Shown here: one piece after another, positions 42,219 to 51,486 of the stretch
Numbering within the stretch: the stretch's first letter is position 1
Layout: each line of letters starts with the position of its first letter
NCBI RefSeq assembly: GCF_022919215.1
Contig: NZ_CP095046.1
Coordinates: forward strand, 2,346,501-2,410,500
DNA: 64,000 bases
Direction of reading: 5' to 3'
Source of the DNA: Hymenobacter cellulosilyticus
GTDB lineage: Bacteria; Bacteroidota; Bacteroidia; Cytophagales; Hymenobacteraceae
Notes under the pieces: generated by a model
The model's database searches: none
What the model saw: the letters and a program-made list of their open reading frames with translations, nothing else
What the model was told of the DNA's origin: nothing
Made by a program: the position numbers and the translations under genes

Positions 42219-44456
42219 CTACTGCCCGGGCGAGTAGGTGCGCTCGGTGTGCTGGCGGATGTCCTCGGGGTAGAAGAGCACGTCCTTGAAGTTTTCCTCC
42301 ACGTAGAGCCCGGCCTGGTCGGTGAAGTGGGCCGAGGTGGGCTGGTTGCTGTTGCCCCCGGCCAGCACCGAGCGGGCCTTCACCCGCGGCCCAAACTCCA
42401 CCACGGCAATAAAGCTGTTGCCCACATAGCCGTAGCGCTTCTTGGTGTTGGGTGCCGGTCTGGCCCCAAACGCGGCCAACGAGCCCCAGGCTGAGGAAGT
42501 AAAGGCTACCGGCAGACTGGGCTTCGTATCATCAAAGGTTTCCTGAATCTTGCCGGTCAGGCGCTGGAAGCGGTTCACTTCGCCCCAGGGCATCTTCCAG
42601 GTGCCAAAGTCCTTGGTCAGCTCGTCCAGGGTTTCCTGCAAAGCCGTTACCTTCTCCGTCGGCGTCGTTTTGGCAATAACAAAGGCCGTAAACGAGAGGT
42701 TGTCCAGGCGCATATCGGGCGTCACGCGGGTGCGGGCCAGCTTCTGGATTCTCTCGCCCCAGTAAATGGCCAGCGTCTGGGCCACCGAAGTTTTGCTGTA
42801 GCGCTTGTCCCAGCCCCGCAGCAGCTTCATGGCCTCCAGAATCTCGCCATCGGGCGGATTGGAGCTGTCGAGCACAAACTGAAAGTCCTTGGCCAACGCC
42901 GGAAGCAGCTCCTCGAAGCCGGCCAGGTAGGGGTCTTTGGCGGCGGCAATCAGCGTGTCGAGCGTGAACATTGGCTTGCGGCTCAGCACCCGCACGGCGT
43001 TGATGCCCCGGTAGTTTTCCGCGTCGGGGGCCATGTAGGCCGGGTACTGCTCCCGCTTGGGGCTGCTCGGCCCCGAGACGGTGAAGGGCGTGGAGTTGCA
43101 GTTCTGAATCCAGCCGCTGCCCGGGTTTTTCACCTGCACAATTTCCTCCACCTTGTGCAAGCCTTGCCAGTCGGTTTTAGGGTTGCTGCCATCCACGGGC
43201 ATGCTCCAGTCGAACTGCGGGTCGCGCCGGGGCATGAAGTTGCCGTGCCAGTAGGCAATGGTGCCCTTGCTGTCGGCAAACACGGTATTATTGGAGGCGT
43301 TGCCATTAAGCTGCATCACCTTCTGAAACGAGGCGTAATCCGTGGCCTTGGTGCGCAGGTACGACTGTTCCAGAGCCTCGAGCGGGGTGTCCATCATGCG
43401 CACCGTCACCCACTTGTTCTCGGCCTGCTGGCCCACTACCGGCCCGTGGTGGGTGCGGTAGGTCGTAAATTCCTTGCGGGCCAGCGTGCCGTCGGCTTGC
43501 TTGTAGGCAATAGACATCTTGGCCGTCTGCACCGGGCGCAGCTTGCCGCCGTAGCGGTACATAAGCTTGCCGTCTTTCTGCGGCTCCACCGTTTCCAGGT
43601 ACTCGTCCATCGAGTCAGCGAAGCTGGAGGTGTGCATCCAGCCGCAGTGCTCATTAAAGCCCTGGTACACGAAAAACTGCCCCCAAGTCACGGCCCCGTA
43701 GGCGTTCAGGCCCGCGGCGCTGGTCATCTGCACCTCGGGTCGGAAGTAAAACGAGGTATGCGGGTTAATCAGCAGCAGGGCGTGGCCGCTGGCGCTTTTG
43801 GCGGGCGCAATAGCAAAGCCGTTGGAACCCACCGGCTCCCGGTCGGGCCGCTCGAAGTCGGGCCGCACCCACGACGTGGACTTGCGCTGGCTGTAAAAGT
43901 TCTTGAGCCGCTCCAGGGGTACCACGCTGATGTTGCCGCCGATGCTGCCTTCACTGAACATGAGCGGCATCCAGGGCTGAAAGCGGCGCAGCAGCCGGGG
44001 CTTCACGGTGGGGTGGGAGTAGAGGTAGAAGTTGGTGCCATCGGCAAAGGCGTTGAGCAGCTGCTTCATCCAGGCCGGGCTTTTCTGGTAGATGCTGATG
44101 GCCTGGGTGGAGTCCAGAAACAGCCGGGCCCGCAGATCCTGGTAGATGGCGGCCTCGCCTTCCACCTCGGCCAGCCGCCCGATATTGACGATGTAGTTGT
44201 CCTCGACCCGGGCAAAGTCGTCCTCGCACTGGGCGTAAAGCAGGCCAAACACGGCGTCAGCGTCGGTTTTGCCCGTCACGTGGGGCACGCCCCAATTGTC
44301 GCGCACGATGATGACCTGCTTGGCCTGCTGCTGCCAGCGGGCAATTTCGGCCGGGGTAAAGGCCTGAGCCCGGGCGCCGGAAAAGCTAAGCAGCGCCGCA
44401 ACAGTCAGGAAAAAGCAGGCGGGGAAAAGCGTAGAGCGAGAAGATTTTTGCTGCAT
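42219..44456 (-). CDS. Penicillin acylase-family (S45) hydrolase
   Basis: A 745-residue precursor with a signal peptide ending SGARAQA. It is an N-terminal nucleophile hydrolase of the penicillin/AHL acylase family: the alpha part (VIIVRDNWGVPHVTGKTDADAVFGL) is separated by a linker from the beta chain, which would begin at the serine of VGSNGFAIAPAKSASG after autocleavage; NPHTSFYFRPEVQ follows. Family members cleave amide bonds in beta-lactams, acyl-homoserine lactones or acyl amino acids in the periplasm. The natural substrate is unknown. It is transcribed alone and converges with the metallopeptidase gene, 17 nt away. Confidence 0.9.
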   Translation of the reverse strand: MQQKSSRSTLFPACFFLTVAALLSFSGARAQAFTPAEIARWQQQAKQVIIVRDNWGVPHVTGKTDADAVFGLLYAQCEDDFARVEDNYIVNIGRLAEVEGEAAIYQDLRARLFLDSTQAISIYQKSPAWMKQLLNAFADGTNFYLYSHPTVKPRLLRRFQPWMPLMFSEGSIGGNISVVPLERLKNFYSQRKSTSWVRPDFERPDREPVGSNGFAIAPAKSASGHALLLINPHTSFYFRPEVQMTSAAGLNAYGAVTWGQFFVYQGFNEHCGWMHTSSFADSMDEYLETVEPQKDGKLMYRYGGKLRPVQTAKMSIAYKQADGTLARKEFTTYRTHHGPVVGQQAENKWVTVRMMDTPLEALEQSYLRTKATDYASFQKVMQLNGNASNNTVFADSKGTIAYWHGNFMPRRDPQFDWSMPVDGSNPKTDWQGLHKVEEIVQVKNPGSGWIQNCNSTPFTVSGPSSPKREQYPAYMAPDAENYRGINAVRVLSRKPMFTLDTLIAAAKDPYLAGFEELLPALAKDFQFVLDSSNPPDGEILEAMKLLRGWDKRYSKTSVAQTLAIYWGERIQKLARTRVTPDMRLDNLSFTAFVIAKTTPTEKVTALQETLDELTKDFGTWKMPWGEVNRFQRLTGKIQETFDDTKPSLPVAFTSSAWGSLAAFGARPAPNTKKRYGYVGNSFIAVVEFGPRVKARSVLAGGNSNQPTSAHFTDQAGLYVEENFKDVLFYPEDIRQHTERTYSPGQ

Positions 44457-44515
44457 AAAGTCGTGCGGTAGAGGAAACGTACCTTGTAGGTTCTGCCGGG
44501 CATCCTTACTAAGAC

Positions 44516-44550
44516 AAAAAAGCCCGCGGGCAGTTGCAAGCTAACTGCCC
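44516..44550 (-). terminator. Terminator-like hairpin in the leader of the acylase gene
   Basis: Read on the minus strand, GGGCAGTT pairs with AACTGCCC around a 7-nt loop, and GCGGGC plus a T-run follow. No minus-strand gene lies upstream to be terminated. The start codon of the acylase is about 60 nt further on. It may be an attenuator, or a terminator left from a lost gene. Confidence 0.5.
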
Positions 44551-44580
44551 GGCCTCACATAAGTTGAATTTCCGTTTGCC

Positions 44581-45087
44581 ATGAGCAATCCTACAGAGCC
44601 TTACCTACTGTATCAACCTACTAAGCCGGAAATTGACACCCGCACTCTGTTCCACATCGAGCGGGAAGCCGGCGGCCTGCGGGTGCAAAATGTCAACGTA
44701 AACTGCCTGTATGCGGAGGCGCTAACCCCGGAAGTGTTCCAGCAAGCTTACAACTTCCTGAACAAGTACCTGTTCTTCGACTTCTCCCCGCTAATACTGA
44801 ACGGTAAGCCCTACGCCTTGTCGCACGCCGACCAAGCCCGGCTCGAGCAGCAGGCCATTACCCATTCCATCTATTTCTACGTCGTCAACGGTAACGCAAC
44901 TCGCATGAAGCTGCGCCCCGGCGGTATCACCGTGCTCAGCCCGGTTGATGAGTTGATCAGCTTGCTCGACCAAGTCTTCGGTGCCGATACGCCAGTAAGT
45001 TTGGCCCTGGGCGCCCAGATCTTGCGGGAAACTGTCTCACAATTTCGCTCCATGGTCGAGTGGAAGCGGCTATACTACGCTAAGTAG
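44581..45087 (+). CDS. Hypothetical protein
   Basis: A 168-residue soluble protein of unknown family. Recognisable stretches include LFHIEREAGGLRVQNVNVN, FFDFSPLILNGKPYALSHAD and a helical C-terminus (LRETVSQFRSMVEWKRLYY). There is no signal peptide or membrane helix. Base composition is normal for the region and the length is well above chance, so the gene is likely real. It starts 8 nt after a TTTG word. Confidence 0.65.
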   Translation: MSNPTEPYLLYQPTKPEIDTRTLFHIEREAGGLRVQNVNVNCLYAEALTPEVFQQAYNFLNKYLFFDFSPLILNGKPYALSHADQARLEQQAITHSIYFYVVNGNATRMKLRPGGITVLSPVDELISLLDQVFGADTPVSLALGAQILRETVSQFRSMVEWKRLYYAK

Positions 45088-45159
45088 CTGCCGGGTAGGA
45101 GGCCGACTCGGCTTCTTGTTTACCTTAGACCGGTATTCAACCTATCATTTTTGTTTTTG

Positions 45160-45666
45160 ATGAAAAAGCATATCCTATTGCTGGCTCTTGGGCTATTGAC
45201 GTGTAGTGGAGCCGCCCTGGCCCAAACCTACTCGGTGCCGACAGACTACAGCTTTCAGGCCCCCGCCGACTATGCCCGCTACGACAACCAGGTAATCGAA
45301 ACCGTGAAATGGCTGGAAGTAACTCCGCAAGGCAAAGAAGCTGCTCAGCGGCAGGCCGCCAACAGGTTTCTGCTGCAGTGGATGACGGGTACACCGGCCG
45401 TGTCGGTACAGCTGCAGGATTACGTGGGGAAGCTCGTGGGCAAAGAGCCCGACATGCTAATGCTTTTCATGGCGGGCTGGTCTCGCTACCAACTGCAGCA
45501 CCCCGATGAAAAAGATGCGGTAGTGCTGAATACCGAGGGCCTCAAAACTGTGCTGAAGGGCTACCAGGCCGGCGGCTTCAAGCGCAATAAGCAGCTTGAA
45601 ACATTGGTCCCGCTGCAGGAGAAAGGTACCCTGTCTGACTGGGTAAAAGGCCAACTGAAAGGCTGA
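45160..45666 (+). CDS. Secreted hypothetical protein
   Basis: A 168-residue protein with a signal peptide (KKHILLLALGLLTCSGAALAQ). The mature protein is mostly helical: ARYDNQVIETVKWLEVTP, AANRFLLQWMTG, EPDMLMLFMAGWSRYQL, GLKTVLKGYQAGGFKRNK. I do not recognise a family, although similar short secreted helical proteins are widespread in Bacteroidota. ATG 45160 is chosen over a TTG three codons upstream. A bidirectional terminator follows. Confidence 0.72.
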   Translation: MKKHILLLALGLLTCSGAALAQTYSVPTDYSFQAPADYARYDNQVIETVKWLEVTPQGKEAAQRQAANRFLLQWMTGTPAVSVQLQDYVGKLVGKEPDMLMLFMAGWSRYQLQHPDEKDAVVLNTEGLKTVLKGYQAGGFKRNKQLETLVPLQEKGTLSDWVKGQLKG

Positions 45667-45706
45667 TTTTCCGGCAGGGTTGCCCAGCAAAACACTGCCA
45701 AAACTC

Positions 45707-45737
45707 AAAAAGCCCCGGCCAGCAGGCCGGGGCTTTT
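45707..45737. terminator. Bidirectional terminator between convergent genes
   Basis: AAAAGCCCCGGCC pairs perfectly with GGCCGGGGCTTTT around AGCA. A-run and T-run on both sides let it serve the secreted protein gene on the plus strand and the Fe-S carrier gene on the minus strand. Confidence 0.9.
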
Positions 45738-45789
45738 GTATCTATAGACCGAATCGGCTCAATCAGCGCGGAATCGGCAGAATCACTGC

Positions 45790-46143
45790 TTAGGCTGAGA
45801 AAGACGAGCCGCAGCCGCAGGTGCTCTTGGCCTGGGGGTTGTTGAACACGAAGCCGCGGGCGTTGAGGCCGTCCTGGAAGTCGACTTCCATGCCCAGCAC
45901 GTACATAGCGTGCTTTTTATCCATGATGAGCTTCAGGCCGTCGAGGTCGTAGACTTCGTCGTTGTCCTTGGCTTTATCGAAGCCCAGCAGGTAGCTCATG
46001 CCCGAGCAGCCACCACCCTGCACGCCGATGCGCAGACCGTATTCGGTCGGCACTTTCTTGTCCTCGATGATATTTCTTACCTCGACCAATGCCCCCGGCG
46101 TGAGGGTGATGGGAGCAATCTTAGTTGAAACGGCCGTTGCCAT
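45790..46143 (-). CDS. A-type iron-sulfur carrier protein (IscA/ErpA/SufA family)
   Basis: A 117-residue HesB/IscA-fold protein. The three cysteines that bind the cluster are visible: GGGCSGMSYLLGF in the middle and STCGCGSSFS at the end. It accepts Fe-S clusters from the scaffold and hands them to target apoproteins. The frame extends another 28 residues upstream, but ATG 46143 (MATAVSTKIAPITL) is the usual start. It stands alone, away from suf genes, which is common in Bacteroidota. Confidence 0.93.
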   Translation of the reverse strand: MATAVSTKIAPITLTPGALVEVRNIIEDKKVPTEYGLRIGVQGGGCSGMSYLLGFDKAKDNDEVYDLDGLKLIMDKKHAMYVLGMEVDFQDGLNARGFVFNNPQAKSTCGCGSSFSA

Positions 46144-46296
46144 AGTGCGTTCTGAGTTAGAAGAGTAAGCGCAAAGATACGAAGCCTCGTGCATACGCCA
46201 TCGGCCCCGACCCGTATAGAACAGCAAGACCGGGTATCCGGTTCACCGAATATTTCCCGACCTTGTTCTCTCTAAAATAGCCGTTTCCCTTTTTGC

Positions 46297-46833
46297 ATGG
46301 ACACCACCGCGTACATTTTCGATTTGCTCAAAATTATTCTGCCCGCGCTGATTGTCGCCGGCTCCCTGTTTTACCTGATTCAGAACTACCTGGAAAAAGA
46401 GCAGCAGCGCCGCCTGATTGAGCTGCGCCTGGAGAATTCCAAAACCACGCTGCCCTTGCGCCTGCAGGCTTATGAGCGGGTAACCCTGCTGCTGGAGCGC
46501 ATCACGCCCAACAACCTGCTGGTGCGCCTGAGCAGCTCGGGCCAGACGGCTTCCGAGTACCACCGGCTGCTGATGACCGAAATCCGGGCCGAGTACGAGC
46601 ACAATCTGAGTCAGCAGCTCTATATGAGCCCCGAAACCTGGGAGCAGGTCAAGCAGTCGAAAGAGAATATCCTGACGATGATCAATAAGGCCTACCACGC
46701 GTTGGCTACGCCCCAGCAGGCCCGCGGCACCGAACTGGCCAAGCGCGTCCTCGAAACCCTCATCACCGACGAAGTAGACCCCACCAATCAGGCCCTTCTG
46801 GCCGTGAAGCGCGAAGCTGCGGGCCTGTTCTAG
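46297..46833 (+). CDS. Conserved Bacteroidota membrane-anchored protein (DUF7935-like)
   Basis: A 178-residue protein. One N-terminal helix (IFDLLKIILPALIVAGSLFYLI) is followed by a coiled-coil-like segment (YLEKEQQRRLIELRLENSK) and a helical cytoplasmic domain with ITPNNLLVRLSSSGQTASEY and LSQQLYMSPETWEQVKQSKE. It resembles a conserved family of unknown function in the phylum, which I believe is DUF7935; that name is from memory. The TTTG right before the ATG suggests a short leader. Confidence 0.78.
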   Translation: MDTTAYIFDLLKIILPALIVAGSLFYLIQNYLEKEQQRRLIELRLENSKTTLPLRLQAYERVTLLLERITPNNLLVRLSSSGQTASEYHRLLMTEIRAEYEHNLSQQLYMSPETWEQVKQSKENILTMINKAYHALATPQQARGTELAKRVLETLITDEVDPTNQALLAVKREAAGLF

Positions 46834-46834
46834 C

Positions 46835-46994
46835 CTGTCATTGCGGGGAGGCACGACGAAGCAATCCTTCCTCTGAAATGCACTAAGCTCTTTTAAATGA
46901 AAAGCCCTTTCCCGTAGCAACGAGAAAGGGCTTTCTGGTAAAAGAATACTTGGTCACTAGTGGAGGACGGCTTGCTTCGTTCCTCGCAATGACA
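46835..46994. repeat. Dispersed structured element, copy 2 (inverted relative to copy 1)
   Basis: Reverse complement of the 30912-31092 element, shorter by about 20 nt near one end. Shared parts: terminal GTCATTGCG/CGCAATGAC ends, AAGCCGTCCTC-ACTAGTGACCAA, TCTTTTACCAGAAAGCCC and the central GGGAAAGGGCTTTT hairpin. It fills the 170-nt gap between a plus-strand gene and bshA on the minus strand, starting 2 nt after the stop codon, so it may also act as a bidirectional terminator here. Confidence 0.85.
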
Positions 46995-47005
46995 CATTTT
47001 AGGCT

Positions 47006-48142
47006 TTATACCGCTGCTAGCTGGGCGTCGATGGCGCGCTGGTAGCAGGCTTCGTAGAGCGGGACGATGTTCTCAACGGCAAACTCCTCGGCGCGGGCGC
47101 GGGCGGCATCCTTGAAGCGGGGTAGGTTGTCGTCTTCGAGCACGTAGAGTGAGTTTTTGACCATGTCGTCCACGTCGCCGATTTCGCTGAGCATGCCTGT
47201 TACGCCGTGCACGTTGAGCTCAGGAATGCCGCCGGCATTGGTGCTGATAACCGGCACTTCGCAGGCCATGGCTTCGAGGGCGGCCAAGCCGAAGCTTTCT
47301 TTCTCGGAGGGCATTAAGAACAGGTCGGCGATGCTGAGCACTTCCTCTACGGCTTCGAGCTTGCCCAGGAAGCGAATATCGTCGCAGAAGCCGATTTCCC
47401 GGCACAGCTTCTCGATGCGGGGCCGGTCGGGTCCGTCGCCCACGAGCAGTAGCTTGGCCGGAATCTGCCGGCGCACGCCGGCGAAGATGTTCACCACATC
47501 ATCGACGCGCTTTACCGAGCGGAAGTTGGAAGTATGCACTAGCAGCTTTTCGCCGTTGGGCGCAATGGCAGCCTTGAAGTGCCCCTTGTTCTGCTTCTTG
47601 AACCGCTCCAGGTTGATGAAGTTGGGAATGACCTCAATGTCCTTCTCAATGGCAAAGTACTCGTAGGTTTCCTTGCGCAAGTCGGCCGACACGGCCGTGA
47701 CCCCGTCCGATTGGTTGATGCTGAAGGTCACGACCGGCTCGTAGCTGGCATCCTTGCCCACGAGCGTAATATCGGTGCCGTGCAACGTGGTAATGACCGG
47801 CACGGTGATGCCCTTGGTGCGCAGAATCTGCTTGGCCATGAAAGCTGCTGAGGCGTGCGGAATGGCGTAGTGCACGTGCAGCACGTCGAGCTTCTCATTC
47901 TGCACGATGTCCACCATCTTCGAGGCCAGGGCCAGCTCGTAGGGCGGAAACTGGAACAGTGGATACGGCGGAATGTAAACCTCGTGGTAAAACAGGTTCT
48001 CGTTGAAGAAGTCGAGCCGGACGGGCTGGCTATAGGTTATGAAGTGCACGCGGTGGCCTTTCAGCGCCAGAGCTTTGCCCAACTCGGTGGCTACAACGCC
48101 GGAGCCGCCAAACGTAGGGTAACAAACAATGCCGATATTCAT
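47006..48142 (-). CDS. bshA: N-acetyl-alpha-D-glucosaminyl L-malate synthase (bacillithiol step 1)
   Basis: A 378-residue GT4-fold enzyme that joins UDP-GlcNAc and L-malate, the first step of bacillithiol synthesis. The N-terminus MNIGIVCYPTFGGSGVVATEL is characteristic of BshA, as are HVHYAIPHASAAFMAKQ and TTLHGTDITLVGKD; the donor domain has HTSNFRSVKRVDDVV and the E(x7)E block SEKESFGLAALEAMAC. The frame extends upstream, but ATG 48142 fits the family. The other bsh genes are not in the window. It follows the GH3/beta-lactamase gene on the same strand with a 107-nt gap. Confidence 0.93.
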   Translation of the reverse strand: MNIGIVCYPTFGGSGVVATELGKALALKGHRVHFITYSQPVRLDFFNENLFYHEVYIPPYPLFQFPPYELALASKMVDIVQNEKLDVLHVHYAIPHASAAFMAKQILRTKGITVPVITTLHGTDITLVGKDASYEPVVTFSINQSDGVTAVSADLRKETYEYFAIEKDIEVIPNFINLERFKKQNKGHFKAAIAPNGEKLLVHTSNFRSVKRVDDVVNIFAGVRRQIPAKLLLVGDGPDRPRIEKLCREIGFCDDIRFLGKLEAVEEVLSIADLFLMPSEKESFGLAALEAMACEVPVISTNAGGIPELNVHGVTGMLSEIGDVDDMVKNSLYVLEDDNLPRFKDAARARAEEFAVENIVPLYEACYQRAIDAQLAAV

Positions 48143-48249
48143 GGAGAGAGGAAGGGGAGGGCTGAAAAACAAAATCGGCGGCAAGTCGCCCAGAGGAGCG
48201 CCTCACCGCCGATTGCGGAGTCAAAGAAACAGAAATGTCAGGCAACAGA

Positions 48250-51202
48250 TCATGTCTTCTGCAAAGACTTGTAAATAACGTCGTGGATGCGCGTGCGGAT
48301 GTTATACTGGCGCAATTTGTTGTTGCCGCCGTCGGGGTACACCCGATTGGAAAGAAAGATGTAGAGGATTTTGTTTTCGGGGTCCATCCACACGCAGGTG
48401 CCCGTGAAGCCGGTGTGGCCAAAGGTGCTGGCCGGCGACAGGTTGGACGTGGGTCCCTCGGGCTTCTCGGGGTTGCCGTGGTCCCAACCCAGGCCGCGCT
48501 TGTTGCCCGCTACCTGGGGCCGGGAGAATTCAGTTACTACCGGCGTCTGGAAGTAGCGCTGCCCGCCGTAGCGGCCGTTCTGCAAGTCCATCTGCATCAG
48601 AATGGCTAGGTCGTTGGCGTTGGCAAACAATCCCGCATGTCCGGCAACGCCGCCCAGTAGGGCCGCGGCCTGGTCGTGCACCGTGCCCTGGAGCTGGGTT
48701 TTGCGGAAGTAGGTGTCGTTTTCGGTGGGCGCAATGCAGGACTTGGGAAAACGCTCCAGCGGGTTGTAGGTCATGGACGCCAGGCCCAGTGGCTTGTAGA
48801 ACGTTTTAGCAAGGAATTCGTCAATCGGCCCGCCGATTACCTTTTCGCTCAGACGCTTGAGGACCATAAAGCTCAGGTCACTGTACTCGATTGGGTACTT
48901 GCCTTTCACTTTGGGCAGCATGCTGCTGCGCACAATCCAGGTCCAGACGGAATCATCCACAGCCTTGGTGCTAAACGTGCCCGGCGCTACTTCATTCGGA
49001 AACTCCTCGGAGCGGGTGCTGGCGTAGAAAGTTGGCTTCAAACCGTTTTTGCCCACAGTCCGCTCCCAGGTCGGGATGCCGGGCTTCAGGCCCGCCTGGT
49101 GCAGGAGCACGTCGCGCACGGTCATGTCCTTCTTGTTCGAACCCTTAAGCTCGGGCAGATACTCAGAAACTTTAGCGTCGAGGTTGAGCTTGCCCTGATC
49201 CTTGAGGTACATCACGGCCTGCAGGGTGCCGGCTACTTTCGTTACCGAAGCCAGGTCGTAGAGCGTGCTGCTTTCCACCGGCTGGCTCTTGTCGTAGGTG
49301 CAGTAGCCGTAGCTTTTGTCGAACACCACGGCTCCGTCCTTGGCCACCAGCACCTGGCAGCCGGGAGCCGCCGCATAGGCCACCGACTCCAGAGCAATAT
49401 TATCTATCTGGCTCAGGATGCGCGAATCCAGCCCTTCGCTTTCGGGCGTGGCGTAGCGCAGGCGGCGGAAGTCGGGAGTGGGCAGGCCCAGACCGGCCTT
49501 TAGCGTCGGCGACACCGTAACGGGCAGGCGTCCCTTGGCGGGCAATGCCCCAAAGAGTACCTGCGGCACCACCAGCTGCGAGGGTAATTGTCTTCGTAGC
49601 CGCACACCAAGTTGCGGGTTTCTTCCACGTATTTCAGCGCGTAGGCGTTGCCCATCACTACCACGACAGTTTTGAGCTTGGGGTCGGCCTGCAGTTCTTT
49701 CATGAACTTGAGGGCCCCTTCGCCAATGCCGTAGTTGTGGGCCGGCGTGTTGTTCATACCGTGCAAACTCACTACCACCACATTATAGGGTGTCAGGCGG
49801 GTTTTGAGGCGGGCAAAGGTTGAGTCGACGGCGTACCGGTTGGGCACTGAGTAAATCGGGCCGTTCTGGTACTTGCCCATGATAGTGCCGAAGGTGCTGC
49901 CCGTACCTGCCCCAATCGTGACCGTGGCAATGCGCAGCGTGTCGAGGCGGTGGAAGGGCAGCAGGTCGTCTTCGTTTTTCACCACCGTGACGGCGTGCTC
50001 ATAAATCTGCTGCTGCACCGTGCGGCTCAGCGGCCGGTTTAGGTTGGTTATCAGATTGGGAATATCCACCGGCTGGTAGTGGTTCAGGCCCGCCCAATAC
50101 TTGCCCCGCAGGATCTTGCGGACCCGCAGGTCAATTTCCTCCTGGCTGATTTTGCCGGCGGCCACGGCTTCGCGAATGCGCTGCAGAGCCACGGGCACAT
50201 CTTCCGAGAACAAGAGCACGTCGTTGCCGGCCAGTAGGGCCAGGGCGTCCAGCTCCCCGGGCTTGTAGAGGTCAGCCACGCTCTTCATGTTGAGCGCATC
50301 GGTGAAAACCAGGCCTTTGTAGCCCATTTTCTCCTTCAGCATACCCGTCACCAGGTTGTGGGAAATAGTGGCCGACACCGACTGCACCGTGTCGAACAGG
50401 GGCATGTAGAGGTGGCCCACCATTACGCCCATCACCCCCGACTGAAACGCCTGCTGAAACGGATACAGGTCCACGTTGGTCAGGCGGGCCAGGTCGGAGT
50501 TAATAACCGGCAGGGCTACGTGAGAGTCCACGTCGGTGTCGCCGTGGCCGGGAAAGTGCTTTACCACGGCCATAACGCCATGGTCCTGCAGGCCGCGGAT
50601 GTAGGAAACGCCGCGCTTGGCTACCTGCTCCTTGTTTTCCCCAAAAGAGCGGTTCCCGATAACCGGATTTTCGGGGTTGGAGTTAACGTCGATAACCGGC
50701 GAAAAGCTCACGTGTACGCCCAGGGTCTTGAGCTTGAGGGCAATTTCGCGGCCCATCTGGTACACGTACTGGTCGTCGTCCATAGCGCCCAGCGTCATCT
50801 GCTTGGCAAAGTGCATGCTGGAGTCCAGGCGCATATCCAGGCCCCACTCGGCGTCCATGGCCACCAGCAGCGGCACTTTGGCCTCGGCCTGGTAGCGGTT
50901 GGTCAGGATGGCCTGCCGGCGGGGCCGCCCTGCAGGAACATCAGCCCACCGATGCCATATGTTTTTACCAGTTCGTCGATGCGGGCTACGTGCTTTTTAT
51001 CCTTGTTGGAATAAGCCGCTACCATAAACAGCTGCCCCAGGCGCTGGTCGGGAGTGAGGGTAGCAAACACGCTGTCGACCCAGGTTTGCTCGGCCGCCGA
51101 CATGGGCCGCACGTCCTTGTCCTTGGGAACAGAAGCCGAGATGATTAGACCCGTAACGGCCAGAAGTACCAGTAAGAGACTAATCCGAAATTCCTTGAGC
51201 AT
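48250..51202 (-). CDS. GH3 N-acetylglucosaminidase-like / serine beta-lactamase-like fusion (two apparent frameshifts)
   Basis: Restored length is 984 residues. After an N-terminal helix comes a GH3 domain with KHFPGHGDTDVDSHVALP, the NagZ-type signature, and the nucleophile aspartate in VFTDALNMKSV; a second alpha/beta domain follows. The C-terminal 400 residues are a class C-like serine hydrolase: SxxK in LASVTKVAGT, YSDLSF, and HTG in GHTGFTGT. The frame breaks at GGGG 50921-50924 (restores QGGPRRQAILTNRY) and GGG 49582-49584 (restores EDNYPSQLVVPQVLFG). Such fusions occur in Bacteroidota and probably act in cell-wall turnover in the periplasm. Confidence 0.88.
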
Positions 51203-51486
51203 TGACTCCCGTGGTATCGTCGTAAAGTTGAATCTGAGCGGAAATAGCCCTACTTTTGTGTTCTTCCGAAAGGAAAATCGTGCCAGGGATTTGGCCGCTC
51301 AAGCAGCCTTTCAGCTCCCTGTTTTCCTTTCTTTCAACGCGCCAATACGGAGAACCGTATGGCGTGGCGCACACAAAAGTTGGCCGCAAACTTACGGAGA
51401 AATTCCCGAGGTCGGACGTTTTCTGACCCGCAAGCTCCGTAATAAGCGTAGCTAACCAGTTCAGTATCACCTTCAGTTCCCGGTCG

